The notes beneath the pieces were generated by a model. The model made no database searches, had not been told where the DNA came from, and worked only from the letters and a program-made list of their open reading frames with translations. This document shows, in pieces, positions 10,267 to 20,222 of a stretch of DNA of 28,093 nt. The position numbers and the translations under genes were made by a program. Source of the DNA: Byssothecium circinans (taxonomy: Eukaryota > Ascomycota > Dothideomycetes > Pleosporales > Massarinaceae); assembly GCA_010015675.1 (NCBI GenBank), contig ML976977.1:1501818-1529910 (forward strand), read 5' to 3'. Each line of letters starts with the position of its first letter. Position 1 is the first letter of the stretch.

Positions 10267-11378
10267 CTACAAAATATCCTCCGGCGTCACAACAACCCAA
10301 TTCCTGTCCGCCGTAACCTCCCTCCCATTCTCTCCCTGCCCTTCCACATTCTCCTTGATCAACTCTTGTAGTTCCTCGTAAGCCGACTTTTTTCGATTCA
10401 CCCACAACCGAATCCCTCCCTTGTCCGTATCCACGCCATGGAAATGCATATACGTATCACTCCCCGGCGTATCCCCACCTACCAGCACAGGCCGTTTCCA
10501 CGGATCAATATAACTCAGAACCGCTGCCCACTTACCCGCAAACCACGTCGCCGGCGTCCACAAATTACTCCCCATCACAAGATCCATATTTGCAGCGGCG
10601 TCATACGCCTCCTCTGAGATTTGTTTCCGCGCATTGGTGAGCGCGCCAGAGGTAGCGTTACGTAGCACTGTCGTCACGCCGATGACGTTCTCCGGTGGGA
10701 CGTTGTATCCGTACTTTGGATCACTAGCGACCATACGCACGAGTTCTTCGTGCGCGGCGCTGATCACATACACACTAATTCCATAAGCCATGAGCGTATT
10801 ATACAACTCCACCTGCCCCTTAAAGATCCGCGGCGGATTCACCATACCTTCCACCACCTCGTCGCCATGCCAATACTTCACCGCAACCGTCGAATTCAGC
10901 GCAAGCACCTCATCGACCCAGCCCTTCATCTCCCTCAACGTAAACCCAGACCATACCTGCGCGGCCCACGGATAACACAAGAAGTCATCTACCTCGCACA
11001 GTCGCAAATAGTAGCTGTACAAGCTCTCGGTGAAATTCGCGGTGTCTTTGAAGGGGATGAGTTTCAGCGATGGGTCCAGGGTGGTGCGTGTTAAGATGCC
11101 GCGGTTTTCGAGATAGGGAAGGAGTGATTCTTCGAGGTCGTAGCGGTAGGATGTGTTGTCCATGTCGAAGATTGCGTAGGCGGATGTTTTGGCGTTGAGT
11201 TCGATCATGGTTCCTAGGGCGCGCGCCGCGGCGGCGGGCCAGCTTTGAGACGGGATGCGGCGTTTGTTGCCTTCTGGGGATTATATGTTGACGAGCTTGG
11301 AATTGTTATTGCGAAGCTTGGCGCGCTGGTGAGGAAGAGCCATAGGGCTGCCGTGGCTGTGGTGGTGTGGAGATGCAT
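10267..11378 (-). CDS. Secreted HAD-superfamily phosphatase, phosphorylcholine phosphatase-like
   Basis: Predicted secreted phosphohydrolase. Exon 1 is 11378-11293 and exon 2 11242-10267 (353 residues). The 50-bp intron (donor gtcaac, acceptor caaag) joins in phase to give IPSSWPAAAARAL. The N terminus is a clear signal peptide (hydrophobic AALWLFLTSA, cleavage likely after SFA at 23). HAD motifs are complete: FDMDNT (D55, D57), VISAA (S190), GKWAA (K266) and GGDTPGSD (D286, D291). The insert ECVDD-like CEVDDFLCYPW and the stretch VNPPRIFKGQVELYN recall bacterial phosphorylcholine phosphatases (PchP), which release phosphate from phosphocholine. Without exon 1 the protein would seem cytosolic and begin at M41. 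Bacterial-like origin is possible but untested; substrate is inferred from resemblance only. Confidence 0.85.
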
Positions 11379-12337
11379 TTTGCGACGGACTTGACGGTAT
11401 AGAGGCGCCGCGAAGTCAAGAAAAATTCGAGGGTTTTCAGGGAACTTGTACTTTCAAGTTTCCCCGTAAAGAAATGGCGCCGTCGCGCTCGCCGCCTTTT
11501 CCCTGTATTATTTGGCCGATGGCCGGAAAATGGGTTTGTTAGTGGTGAAGTATCGCCGAAGTCCGCATGGTAGATCGTTACCGCTTAGACAGTGAGTTGA
11601 CAAGGACTTGTTCATTCTTGACTTCCAATCAATGTTGAAAGCACTGCCGCAGGTGTCTTGTTGAACGATCTAAGCCATGTATTAAAACAAAGATGATTTA
11701 AGTACTTCTAAAGTCCCCTTGAAAAACATAAATGGCCACGTGAGAATTCAACACTTTCTACTTGGGTACTAGTGCACAACTTCCCCTACGCTGATATAAA
11801 TCTAGCACTCAATGACAAACATCTTACCATAAGGTACTCTTCGACTACGGAAGCATCAAGGGGGGACAGTCGATGGCGATGGAAAGTTTTAAGGAGGCAG
11901 TGTTGCGCGAAAACGCCTGCGCATGGTAATTGTCCACAATAGCCCCCGACTGCTTGTTCAAGAACTTGCTCTTCGAGCTTCCTCTTACAGTATTTTTATA
12001 GTACTGCTTCCGCCCTACCAACTGTAAAGAATACCAATCAACTCGCCTCTCGCAACATTGAAACCGTCACAGGCGATTTCAACGATCGTTTCTCCATCCT
12101 GTCAGGTAAAGGTAGCAGGAAGCTGTCTTGGTTGAGGATATTGTAATAGTTGACTCCGACTATGGACAATTGGACTATTGGAAAATTATTTATACAAGAT
12201 AATAGCCATTTGGAATTCTACCGTATATGGGCATCTAGTACTATTACGGGAAACGGAACAAATAACTCAACTGTTCCCGCCCATCCATGGCCCCCCAGCC
12301 TCTTCAAATCATATAATCCCCTTCTCGAAAATCATTA
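11379..12337. other. Intergenic region of about 960 bp
   Basis: Upstream of the HAD phosphatase gene and downstream of the caspase-like gene. No gene supported. A GC-rich part next to 11400-11530 is probably the phosphatase promoter; the rest is mixed sequence with no repeat or RNA gene I could recognise. An open frame at 12150-12407 (plus) partly overlaps the caspase 3' end and looks like a shadow. Confidence 0.4.
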
Positions 12338-13974
12338 TCACTCCTCCTCATATGCTTCGCTATCATCCGTCCACGAATCACTCGCATATATCCCATTAGC
12401 TGCCTGAACCGGAACAAGGGTACGCGGCAACCTAGTGAGATCAGGTTCCACATATTGTGGAAATACCATTTCTCCCTCCGAAGTATGACCGTCGCTCATC
12501 GGTGTCATTCGGTTTGCATCCGCGTCAACGACGTCAAGGTCATGCCTCGATCTTGCCGCATCAACCACTGACGCAATCCGACGCCTTCTACGCTCATGCT
12601 GGGCGTCCGACCCATCGTGTTCATCATGTCTCTGTTTTCTTTTCTTGAACTTCTGCATAAGCACCACGGTCTTTGCCTTCCGCCAGGGATCCGTGCGGAG
12701 TGGTTTACAGGAAGATTTTGCGATGAACGAGACGTGACGTGCGTTTAGAACAAATTCTCGGCTCTGCAAGAGCGGTTTCATCATTTTTGCAATGTGTTCT
12801 GCATCCTTTGGAATCAAACGCCTGTTGAAGTATAATCGAATATCCACGGAGTCGCAATTAGGCTTGCGGAGTTCAGGCTCTGGCTTGGAAGAAGATATAC
12901 CACGCCCCTCGGACGCTAGCCCACTCTCCATCGGAGAAATCCATATCGTTTCAGGTAAGTCTAGGCGAGCGAAGGAGAGGGGTCTCTGGTCAGGTGGCAG
13001 GTGCTCATATCGAGTAATTTTCTCTCGGAGATATTTCGTCGTAAAGGCCGGACCAGTCTTCAACTCTTTCAGTGCCCAGATCAACGCAGCTGTAAATGAT
13101 TTCTTGCCGGGTCCGTGAGTATATCTAGCCGACTCGCATGCGACGAGGTACTCGAAAGCTCTGCCATGAGAACGAAGGTTTTTGAGGTATCCTGCGTCAC
13201 AGCAGTCAAAGATGACGAGGACATCAGTCTTGATGGGGTGAAGGATATTTTCGACCATCTCCCATTTGATGTAACTGTTTTCGGCTGCATCCTTACTCTC
13301 TAGACGCGCGGGATCGGCGCTATGGTAGCATCAGCACCGAAGAAGACTCCAAGGTACGTTTGATGTAGAACAACATACGAATGAAGGTTGAAGCCAATCT
13401 TACGTTGAGTATCACGGCTTCTCCAACCATGACCAGCGTAATAGATGATGAGGAGAGCATGCTCTTTGGCGTGTTCACAGGCAAAAACGCTCAGATATTT
13501 GTTGACTTGGAGTTGGGGAGACTGGCCAGCCGTGATGACTTGGTTTTCGACTTCAAAGTTATAGTCATTGACTAAAACTTCTTCCAGTTCTGCGACCTAT
13601 CAAAATAAGGCTTTAGCATATCATTCCACAGAGGGGGGCAAGATTTTAGGCCGCACTACCTCTGCAGTTACATCCAAATTGCCGGAACCTTTAGCTTCAG
13701 AGTCGAAAGAGAGCAGAAGAACGGCGGTACTAGTGTGCTTGATTGGTTTGAGTGCCGTTGGCAGGTGCAGATTGAACGTTTTCTGAAACTCGGTGAGCTC
13801 TTTGGCGGCAACGGGATCCACAGCTTCTTCTACAACCACATGGGCAACCACGTCTTGGTTCACGACATCTGAGGCGTCTAGCTGGAGTTCCATCTTTGAG
13901 GCTGCAAGTGAGGGCGTCGAGGTAAGAAACAAAGGTTGAAATATCGCCTGCCTCATTTTATAGCCACCGTTCAT
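12338..13974 (-). CDS. Caspase-like protein (peptidase C14 fold) with a charged C-terminal tail
   Basis: Predicted cysteine protease of the fungal caspase-like/metacaspase clan, a group tied to stress responses and regulated cell death. Exons: 13974-13660, 13596-13379 and 13319-12338 (504 residues). The introns (63 bp; 59 bp with donor gtatgt) are phase-consistent. The catalytic pair is visible: His in YYAGHGW (H161) and Cys in VIFDCCDAG (C218). Residues 1-105 form a prodomain-like extension without a known domain. The C-terminal third is highly charged, with basic runs (KFKKRKQR, ERRRRR) that could be nuclear localisation signals, then an acidic end. There is no Q/N-rich prodomain of classic yeast metacaspases. 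The start is the ATG at 13974; another at 13893 is possible. It is divergent from the gene at 14634. Confidence 0.8.
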
Positions 13975-14633
13975 GGCCAGAAGAACCTCATGTTCTGTGC
14001 CCTTTCAACTGATGGCAGTGCACCAGCTTTTGTTGAGGCGCAGCCTGAAGGTTCAGCTTGGGGAGAATGAGAAGTCACAGTGTGACAATTCGTCCGATCA
14101 GAAGTGTTGGCGTATAATTCGTTCGCTTATACAGTATGCTGCAGGACGATACCGTTTCAGAGAACCAGTGGGGCATGTGTATATTAAACTTCGCCATCGT
14201 CCTCCGTCCCTCTGATTTTGTGTAGGGAATTCCTTCTTTGATTGGCGGCCAAGTTACACAACATGAACTCGTCAAACTTTTGCGTTCGTGCTTTTGTGAC
14301 CCCAATAAAATCTTACCGGTATTGGGTACAGTAAGAGGCAGAACAGAGGCGCACGGAATGCGTTGGCTTATCAGAACGATCCCAGAAGGCTGCAAAGCGA
14401 ACAGCGGAAATCTGACAAGATTGCCTCGTAGCCTCGTAGCCTCGTTGCGGTTGCCTTCTTGCCTTCTACTTGCTGCCAGCTAATCTCCTAGGCATTATTA
14501 AGTCATCTATCTGTCTCTCGTTGCAGAGCAGTCTGGATGCTCATCTGATCTTGCACCGGTTCGCTCAGCTATTGTTTGCGCTTCACCGGTCCCGGAGAAA
14601 CGTAGTACACCCGCTCTACAACGATTCGTGGAA
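13975..14633. promoter_or_regulatory. Shared upstream region of the caspase-like gene and the small gene
   Basis: About 660 bp between two divergent starts, so promoters for both should lie here. A short imperfect tandem (gcctcgta, gcctcgta, gcctcgtt) is near 14426-14450. No specific factor site can be assigned. Open frames in it lack family features. Confidence 0.4.
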
Positions 14634-15063
14634 ATGCCCGAGGGTGATTCAGGCGAAAAACGCCCACACATTGTAAGCTCTCATGAAATCCAATCAGTCA
14701 TTACAATCAACTCACAGCCTCGCAGCCCGAGGCGACATGTGAAAACGGACGCAGCTTTGTCGGGTCCTCAAACAATACGCCCAATGTAAGCTGCTCCCTG
14801 ATATCTGGTTTGCCTTTACAGTGAGATTGTACTGATGCCTAGTTCTCTAGTATGTTCCAAAATTTAATGTGGACGATAAAGCGTGGCTCAAGGATCACAG
14901 TGATGAAAACCCCGATCGCGAAGTCATAATTGTGAGGAATCGAACGTCGGCCGGGGGAACATGGCAATACCAGCTCAAGTATAAGGAAAGTGGTAATTTA
15001 GTTGAGAACGGGTCATGGTTCCCTGAGGGCGATCTTTCCATGACACAGGGATACAGTTGGTGA
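14634..15063 (+). CDS. Small three-exon protein of unknown function
   Basis: Exons 14634-14672, 14726-14785 and 14851-15063 join with introns of 53 and 65 bp, both phase 0, to give 103 residues. The last exon has the clear coding part: YVPKFNVDDKAWLKD then alternating strand-like segments (EVIIVRNR, WQYQLKYKE, GSWFPEGDL), in the style of small SH3- or chromo-like barrels in fungal hypothetical proteins that read 'FxVGxxVWL...Y.L'. No signal peptide. An alternative acceptor at 14717 breaks the frame of exon 3, which favours 14725. The two short exons are the least certain. Divergent from the caspase-like gene and about 240 bp before the DUF6594-like gene; a shared role is not shown. Confidence 0.55.
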
Positions 15064-15092
15064 TATGTCGGGGTGGCGTTGGAGTGGTTGGC

Positions 15093-15144
15093 TGGCCTCG
15101 TTACAGCGCAGGAGTGCTGCGCCGAAGGCGCAGTGAGGAGGCCA
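15093..15144. repeat. Nested GC-rich hairpin
   Basis: Inner stem ctgcgcc (15117-15123) and ggcgcag (15127-15133) with loop gaa is perfect. Outer arms tggcctc (15093-15099) and gaggcca (15138-15144) are also perfect reverse complements. It lies about 30 bp after the stop of the small gene. It could be a 3' UTR structure or the trace of a small mobile element. Confidence 0.5.
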
Positions 15145-15299
15145 TACATTAAACTTATTCGGTGGTCAGCCTGATAGCCAAGGTCTTACCGGTAGAACCC
15201 TTCCCAAATTATAACTATCGGTTGCTTTCTCGGAGCTCCACATGCGGCACAAACCGAGCTCCGTCGCAACTCTTTTCTCAAATCATACTCTGCATTATC

Positions 15300-16719
15300 A
15301 TGGGCTCCGAACTTGATAAAGCCGCTGCAATGGAGGCGGGGCAAGCCGGCATCAGCTCTGAAACGAACTTATATGCATCCACGTCATGCGAAAAACTCAA
15401 GACTACGCTTTCAGATCATACGGACTCTACGTTGGTGAACTCACCTATCGGAGAAACTTCTTGTGAGTCGCCATAGCATCCGAGAGATTGTGCGCAATAA
15501 CTAATTCCACAGGCTTACCGCGATGGTGGAAAGGATCATGGGGAAGGTTGAGGTCATACATGATTGGACAGTGGGCCTCGCGTCCCCAACGAGAAAGAAG
15601 AATGTCTTCAGTCAGAACATGTGCGACTTTATCTCCTCAATCATAAACCTGAGAGCTTCTCGCTAATGGCTGTAGTGGAATCGTGTCCCCAAGGATATCC
15701 GAACCTTGCAGCATTCCTAGACAGTGACGAATCCTTCATGGTATATCGTCGTTTTGGCTTCATCCAATCGCGTCTTCTGCTAGAGAAACAAGATGAACTC
15801 CGTGAACTGGAAGAAGGTCTAGATCGCTTAGATCGGAGAGAAGCTAAAGTGAATCCGAAAAAGCCGATGACACGTGATCTGCCTGAAGATCAGTTGGCAT
15901 CACGGAGAAGGCTGTTCGCCGTTCTAGAAACAAAGTTTTGCGCATACGGTAAGCCCAAAGAATTCTTCCAAACAAACAGACGGGCCTAATACGATACTGT
16001 CAGCAAACTTGGTCGATGCGGCGCAAAAGATGGTATCACTCAATCGCCCATCCAGAGGAGATCTCGCCAGTGTGCAGAACTACATGCATAGACAAAAGCC
16101 AGTGATGCAAGTCGAAGACTCCTGGGCAGAGAAAGAGGAAGATCTAATTACCCTGCGAGGCGGCAGGGAGCATGCTTGGTTAGACGCCAGCATCGAGAAG
16201 TTGTTGAGGTGGTTTCACTGTAGTCTTCTAGAGGCAAGTCCTTCTTGAAGCATAAAAGCTAAAAGTCCATTGCTAACTTACTACTAGCGAGTCTTTGGTG
16301 ATGAACGTACTCGGCAGAAAACCTCCGGTATCGCGGTGTACTATTCACACGCTCAGATCACGCGTCTCGCTAACTGCATTATCACATCTATGGTACTCAT
16401 CCTGCTCGTTGTTCCGATCTATACATTATACCATTTGATCAATGACGTTCATACTGAGAGGGCGTATGCTATCTGTATGGGTGTGTTGTGTGTCTCGACG
16501 TTGGCCTTCTCGGCTGTACTATCGCTTTTCACGAGAGCTAAACGGCATGAGATTCTTGCCGCTGCCGCTGCGTAAGTTCCTCCGTCTCTAGTTTCTTCCT
16601 TTAATCAATCGCCACCAAAGCTAATGGATTCATTTTCTAGGTATTGCGCTGTTCTTGTAGTGTTCTTAGGCAATGTCGGCATAAACTCAAACGATGGCGT
16701 TCCCAGTGTGCATCTTTAG
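15300..16719 (+). CDS. DUF6594-like membrane protein
   Basis: Six exons: 15300-15462, 15513-15620, 15676-15948, 16004-16233, 16288-16571 and 16641-16719, giving 378 residues with all joins in phase. The layout fits fungal DUF6594 proteins: variable N terminus, conserved entry (SCPQGYPNLAAFLDSDESF), an FxxxQxRLLLxKQDELxxLE helix, then a C-terminal membrane block. Predicted membrane helices lie near 289-309, 319-341 and 354-368; the last needs the final exon (AYCAVLVVFLGN). The intron at 16234-16287 starts with GC (gcaagt) and ends in ctactag, a GC-AG intron with a ctaac branch site; no GT donor gives a correct frame. Biochemical role of the family is unknown to me. Exon 2 is the least certain. 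Confidence 0.8.
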
Positions 16720-17126
16720 CTGAGGGAAATGACGTTGGTCAGTCTACGGATATGGGAGCAAAAGGTTTGGCGGATTCGGGTAGAGCCTAGTCTTGAGGAA
16801 GCTTTCTCGACTGAGGTGTCTCCATTCCCTTAGCGTACTTTTTGGAGGAGCTTCGTCTGCTTCCGCGTCGAACAGTCCCAGTGTGGATGTGCTGCAATTG
16901 TCTTTCCCATTACTAAGCTATGAAAGAGTTTCCCTGAGCCTCAAAACATGAATGTACCATTAGGCGAAATTCCCAGGCTCTTCATTTTGTGCCTTTCCAA
17001 TGCGCTTAGAAATTCTCCTTGCTCCAATCCATCTCCGCGCTTGGATCATTTCGAAAGGTATTTATGAGCCAGTAACATATTCATGCTCTTGCTCATGTTA
17101 CATCTTGGGCACGGGCTTCTCCATCC
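16720..17126. other. Intergenic region between converging genes
   Basis: About 400 bp between the stops of the DUF6594-like gene and the minus-strand gene ending at 17127. No coding sequence or structured element supported; presumably 3' untranslated sequence of both. Confidence 0.4.
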
Positions 17127-18076
17127 TCACTCGCAGACAACGCGAAGTTTCTTCCGCGGCTGCGGATCGAATTTCTCCTCATCCGACTCTTCCTCCACCT
17201 CCCAGCCAATCTCCCACCAAGCCGCAATCATATCAAACCGCTGCTCGACCTCTAGGACCAACTCCCGTCCATACCAGCGGACCAGCATATCCCTCATAAA
17301 CTCGGGAGTGAGGATATGAGTGTTGAAGAACTCGCAGGCATTCACCCAATCATCCCAGCCCTCCTCGTTAGGAGAGACGTGCGGCATCGCGAAGAAGATG
17401 CGGAGATTCTCTTCGACATGCTTAAGAAGATCAAGGATTTCAGGGAGTAAAGGCGCGGCGAATCGAGCGTAGGTGGTGAACATGTCGGTGTCGAAGGGGG
17501 CGCCGGAATGGCACTGGAGGCGGAGGATGACAGAGGCGCGCTTGAGGGGGATGACGAATGATCGGAGTCGTGCTTGCATGATTACGAGATCCTTCTCTTC
17601 ATGTTCGCCTAAGTAGCAGATCTATAGTCAGCAAAGCTTGTCTAGGGGGTCAATTCTGGAAGAGAATGGGAAGTTTACTCACGGTTGGCACCGACCCATT
17701 GGAGCCCATTCTGGTCAGAGAAGCTCCACAGATCATCGTCCGTCAAGCCCCAGGTCGTCTTATCCAGCTCCAACAACTCATCATCACTGAGCATCCAATT
17801 CTGATCTTCGAACCTCACGACTCCTTCCATCTTCTCTACATCAAGCGCTGCTCCGGATTCTGAACTAAGCGGAGTAGTAGCTTGGCCTGTAGAGGAGTGG
17901 GAGCCATGTGATATTGCGCTTCCAGATTCGGACTCGGGATAGTAGACTTCGAGGACAGGTTGCCTAACAGCGCGCATAGGCTTGATCGGCCTATTTGAAC
18001 CGTTTATTGTTGGCTGTGCGGAAGAGGTGTTGGTGTCGGTGTCGAATCCGTCGATATCCATATCGTCGGAGGCCAT
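17127..18076 (-). CDS. Hypothetical protein, acidic N-terminus, helical C-terminal half
   Basis: Exon 1 (18076-17683) and exon 2 (17608-17127) are joined by a 74-bp intron (donor gtgagt, acceptor cttag) in phase 1, giving 291 residues. I do not recognise a family. The first 75 residues are rich in Asp, Ser, Thr and Gly and likely disordered. The stretch MLSDDELLELDKTTWGLTDDDLW is a conserved-looking acidic motif. The second half (LPEILDLLKHVEENL, FFNTHILTPEFM, WYGRELVLEVEQRF) looks like packed helices. The last residues are basic. No signal peptide or membrane helix, so probably cytosolic or nuclear. The join continues the open reading in a natural way, which supports the model. Confidence 0.7.
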
Positions 18077-18505
18077 GACTACTAGAGGCTGAGGTGGAGG
18101 TAGTTCTATGACCGTGGGTGTCGTTGAAGTTCGGTGAGTGTCTGCGGATGGTGGGGTACAAAGTAATCTGGCTTGGCACTCTGATTCATCATTAAGCCGA
18201 TGATACTCGTGGTGAAGTGAGGTTTTTGTCTAGAGCCGGAGAAGGTACCATAGGTACGCATAACGTACCACCACTGATTAATCTTCCTAAAATGTTGTGA
18301 AAGGATATGCGCGAGTGATATGAAATACAATGACTAATAGTTCCATATTGCCGTCCCGCAAGGTTGTGCAATTGGGTCGTTTTGGAGTTGTAGCAACCCC
18401 ATGTGTACCATGGTAAGCGCGACACACTCACTCCTCTCTCCCCCTCAACTTGTTTCCCCGTCACCCATTTCTTCACTATATCTTCCTGCCCATCCGCTGA
18501 CCACC
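18077..18505. promoter_or_regulatory. Divergent intergenic region
   Basis: About 430 bp between the start of the hypothetical minus-strand gene and the secreted-protein gene, so it should contain both promoters. A pyrimidine-rich tract at 18430-18500 precedes the ATG at 18506, as is common before ascomycete start sites. No specific binding site is assigned. Confidence 0.4.
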
Positions 18506-18892
18506 ATGCTCGCCTTCATCGCCGCCGCCATCATGTGCATCACGGCCATTGCAGCCCGCAGCCTGCCGAGCTCACTGGGAAATATCCGCGACGCCTCATT
18601 CAATCCTTCTGCATCCGGGCATGGTTTGATCAAGAGGTGGAAAACACCATTGCCGGCTGATGACGAAGTTTGGGACAAAGCGGTGTGCGAAGGACGGAAT
18701 CTGCTCACAGAAATGAAAGGCTCCGACGTTGAGGCTGGTGCGACATACCATCCCCCAAAGGATTCGGCGGTGAGCGAGTTCGAAAACTTCCCTCGTGATT
18801 CTATCCAGGGGATAATGTTTTCCAGAGTGGCTAATGACAGCGTGCAGAGACGCTCGTCGAATGACTACTACTGGAACCCGCCACGCGATTGA
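18506..18892 (+). CDS. Small secreted protein
   Basis: Single exon of 128 residues from the ATG at 18506 (context accATG). The first 17 residues form a signal peptide (MLAFIAAAIMCITAIAA). A dibasic site follows at LIKR (about residue 46), a possible Kex2-type processing point. The mature part is polar with only one cysteine (AVCEGRN), so it lacks the disulfide pattern of many small effectors. The C terminus is rich in Asn, Tyr and Arg. I know no family for it. It may be a processed secreted peptide or an effector-like protein; that is inference. AT-rich sequence starts right after its stop. Confidence 0.6.
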   Translation: MLAFIAAAIMCITAIAARSLPSSLGNIRDASFNPSASGHGLIKRWKTPLPADDEVWDKAVCEGRNLLTEMKGSDVEAGATYHPPKDSAVSEFENFPRDSIQGIMFSRVANDSVQRRSSNDYYWNPPRD

Positions 18893-19127
18893 AAGAATTC
18901 CCCGTACGCCTAGTACTCTCTCACCAAATATCACCTATAATAACATGTTAATCACGCTACTTTTAAAGGTAATAAAACATAGAAGTATAAAGCGTAGAAT
19001 GCTCTTTTACATATAAGTAAGAAGAGATTAAAAAGGTTTTATTATGCGTAGAAAAATATAGGGTGAGGTTTATAGTGTGCAGCGAATTGTTTCAATCGCG
19101 TGCCCGCTCGCCTACTATGCGCGCCAG
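18893..19127. other. AT-rich spacer
   Basis: An A/T-dominated spacer with repeated ataag/tataag-like words between the secreted-protein gene and a pseudogene. Composition resembles the block near 5930-6060 and suggests decayed mobile sequence. No terminal repeats seen. Confidence 0.4.
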
Positions 19128-20025
19128 ATGGATATCACATGGGGTAGCGCGGACGCACTGGAAGCTCTCGGCGTTTCAGACAAGAGTGATAAGGATGGCG
19201 GGAAGGTCGGCGTCGAGTATGTGACCCATGGAAATCCCCTCTAGAGCAAGACCGAAGAAGAGTTATACTACGAGCCAGGCACACACAGGCAGCTCCCAGT
19301 ATGTCAGCCATGAGTACCACCCTCTCCGTCCTTTGACTGAATGACTCCAGGTGGCGGGAGCTCATTTCAGCCGTGGTCTGAATCCGAAAGAAGGCGTGAT
19401 TATCGTCATGGAGAAGCGTGTCCCTCGTTTTGCTGCGCAGAGCCAAAGCATGCCCATAGACAAGCTACCCCGTCTTCAGCGACCCTCGGACGTCGAATGG
19501 GGAATGTGGAAGTTTTACCGTGATGCGTTTAGTATCAAGAAGTATAACAACCTCCAATACTACCTGGTCGCTTCCATCACAGAGAAAGTAACGAAAGCAA
19601 TCATCAAGAGATCGCTTAACAATACCGATCCCGCCGAAATTTCTCAATGGCCAGGAATGAAGTTCTCAGTGGAAACGATAGAGGGCCTCGCACTTCTCCG
19701 TAAGCAACCTATGTTCATTCAAATGGCTTGGAAAAAGATTCTCAGCTAGGATATGGCTAACCAAGCACCCAGGGAGTCCGCCGGGCTTTCCTCTAGGCTA
19801 CCTCTTGATGGAGCACAAACACGAGCTCGGCACATGTGCGTTTCGAAGGTCCTTGTCTTTCAAAACACCATCAGCACTGAGCAGGCCTGCCTCCTTTTCT
19901 GCGTTGAGCAGCCGCAGATTTCAACTCGAAATTTCACCCTGAAGCCGACTTCGCCGCCTGGTTCTGCCTATGCGCTCGATAATGTTATGGTGGAGGGGAT
20001 GAATGAGGTGAAGCTGAAACTCTAG
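19128..20025 (+). pseudogene. Broken copy of a fungal hypothetical protein family
   Basis: Recognisable exons: 19128-19298, 19351-19699 and 19773 onward. The intron at 19299-19350 (gtatgt...ccag) and the one at 19700-19772 (gtaagc, branch ctaac, acceptor cccag) join in phase and recover a conserved style of fungal hypothetical protein (PGTHRQLP, PRLQRPSDVEWGMWKFYRD, GYLLMEHKHELG). Two lesions are visible: an in-frame TAG at 19242-19244 and a frameshift near 19830-19840, after which family-like sequence (HMCVSKVLVFQ) continues in another frame to about 20025. The TAG could be a CAG-to-TAG change of the RIP type. The role of the intact family is unknown to me. A sequencing error could explain one lesion but hardly both. 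Confidence 0.65.
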
Positions 20026-20222
20026 GTGATGGAAGTGGGTGCTATGGGATGGAAAGGGGATGGATGGATATCATCTGCAGGGCGTATTTACGGTAATCCC
20101 GGTTGGTGGGGTTTTGTGCGGCACGGGCGAGACGTCGGCGCCTACATAAGCTTTAACGTCCAGCACGACAAGCGCAATATCTTATTCCAACTACATTTTT
20201 TCATAGACTTCGATTTTCCAAG

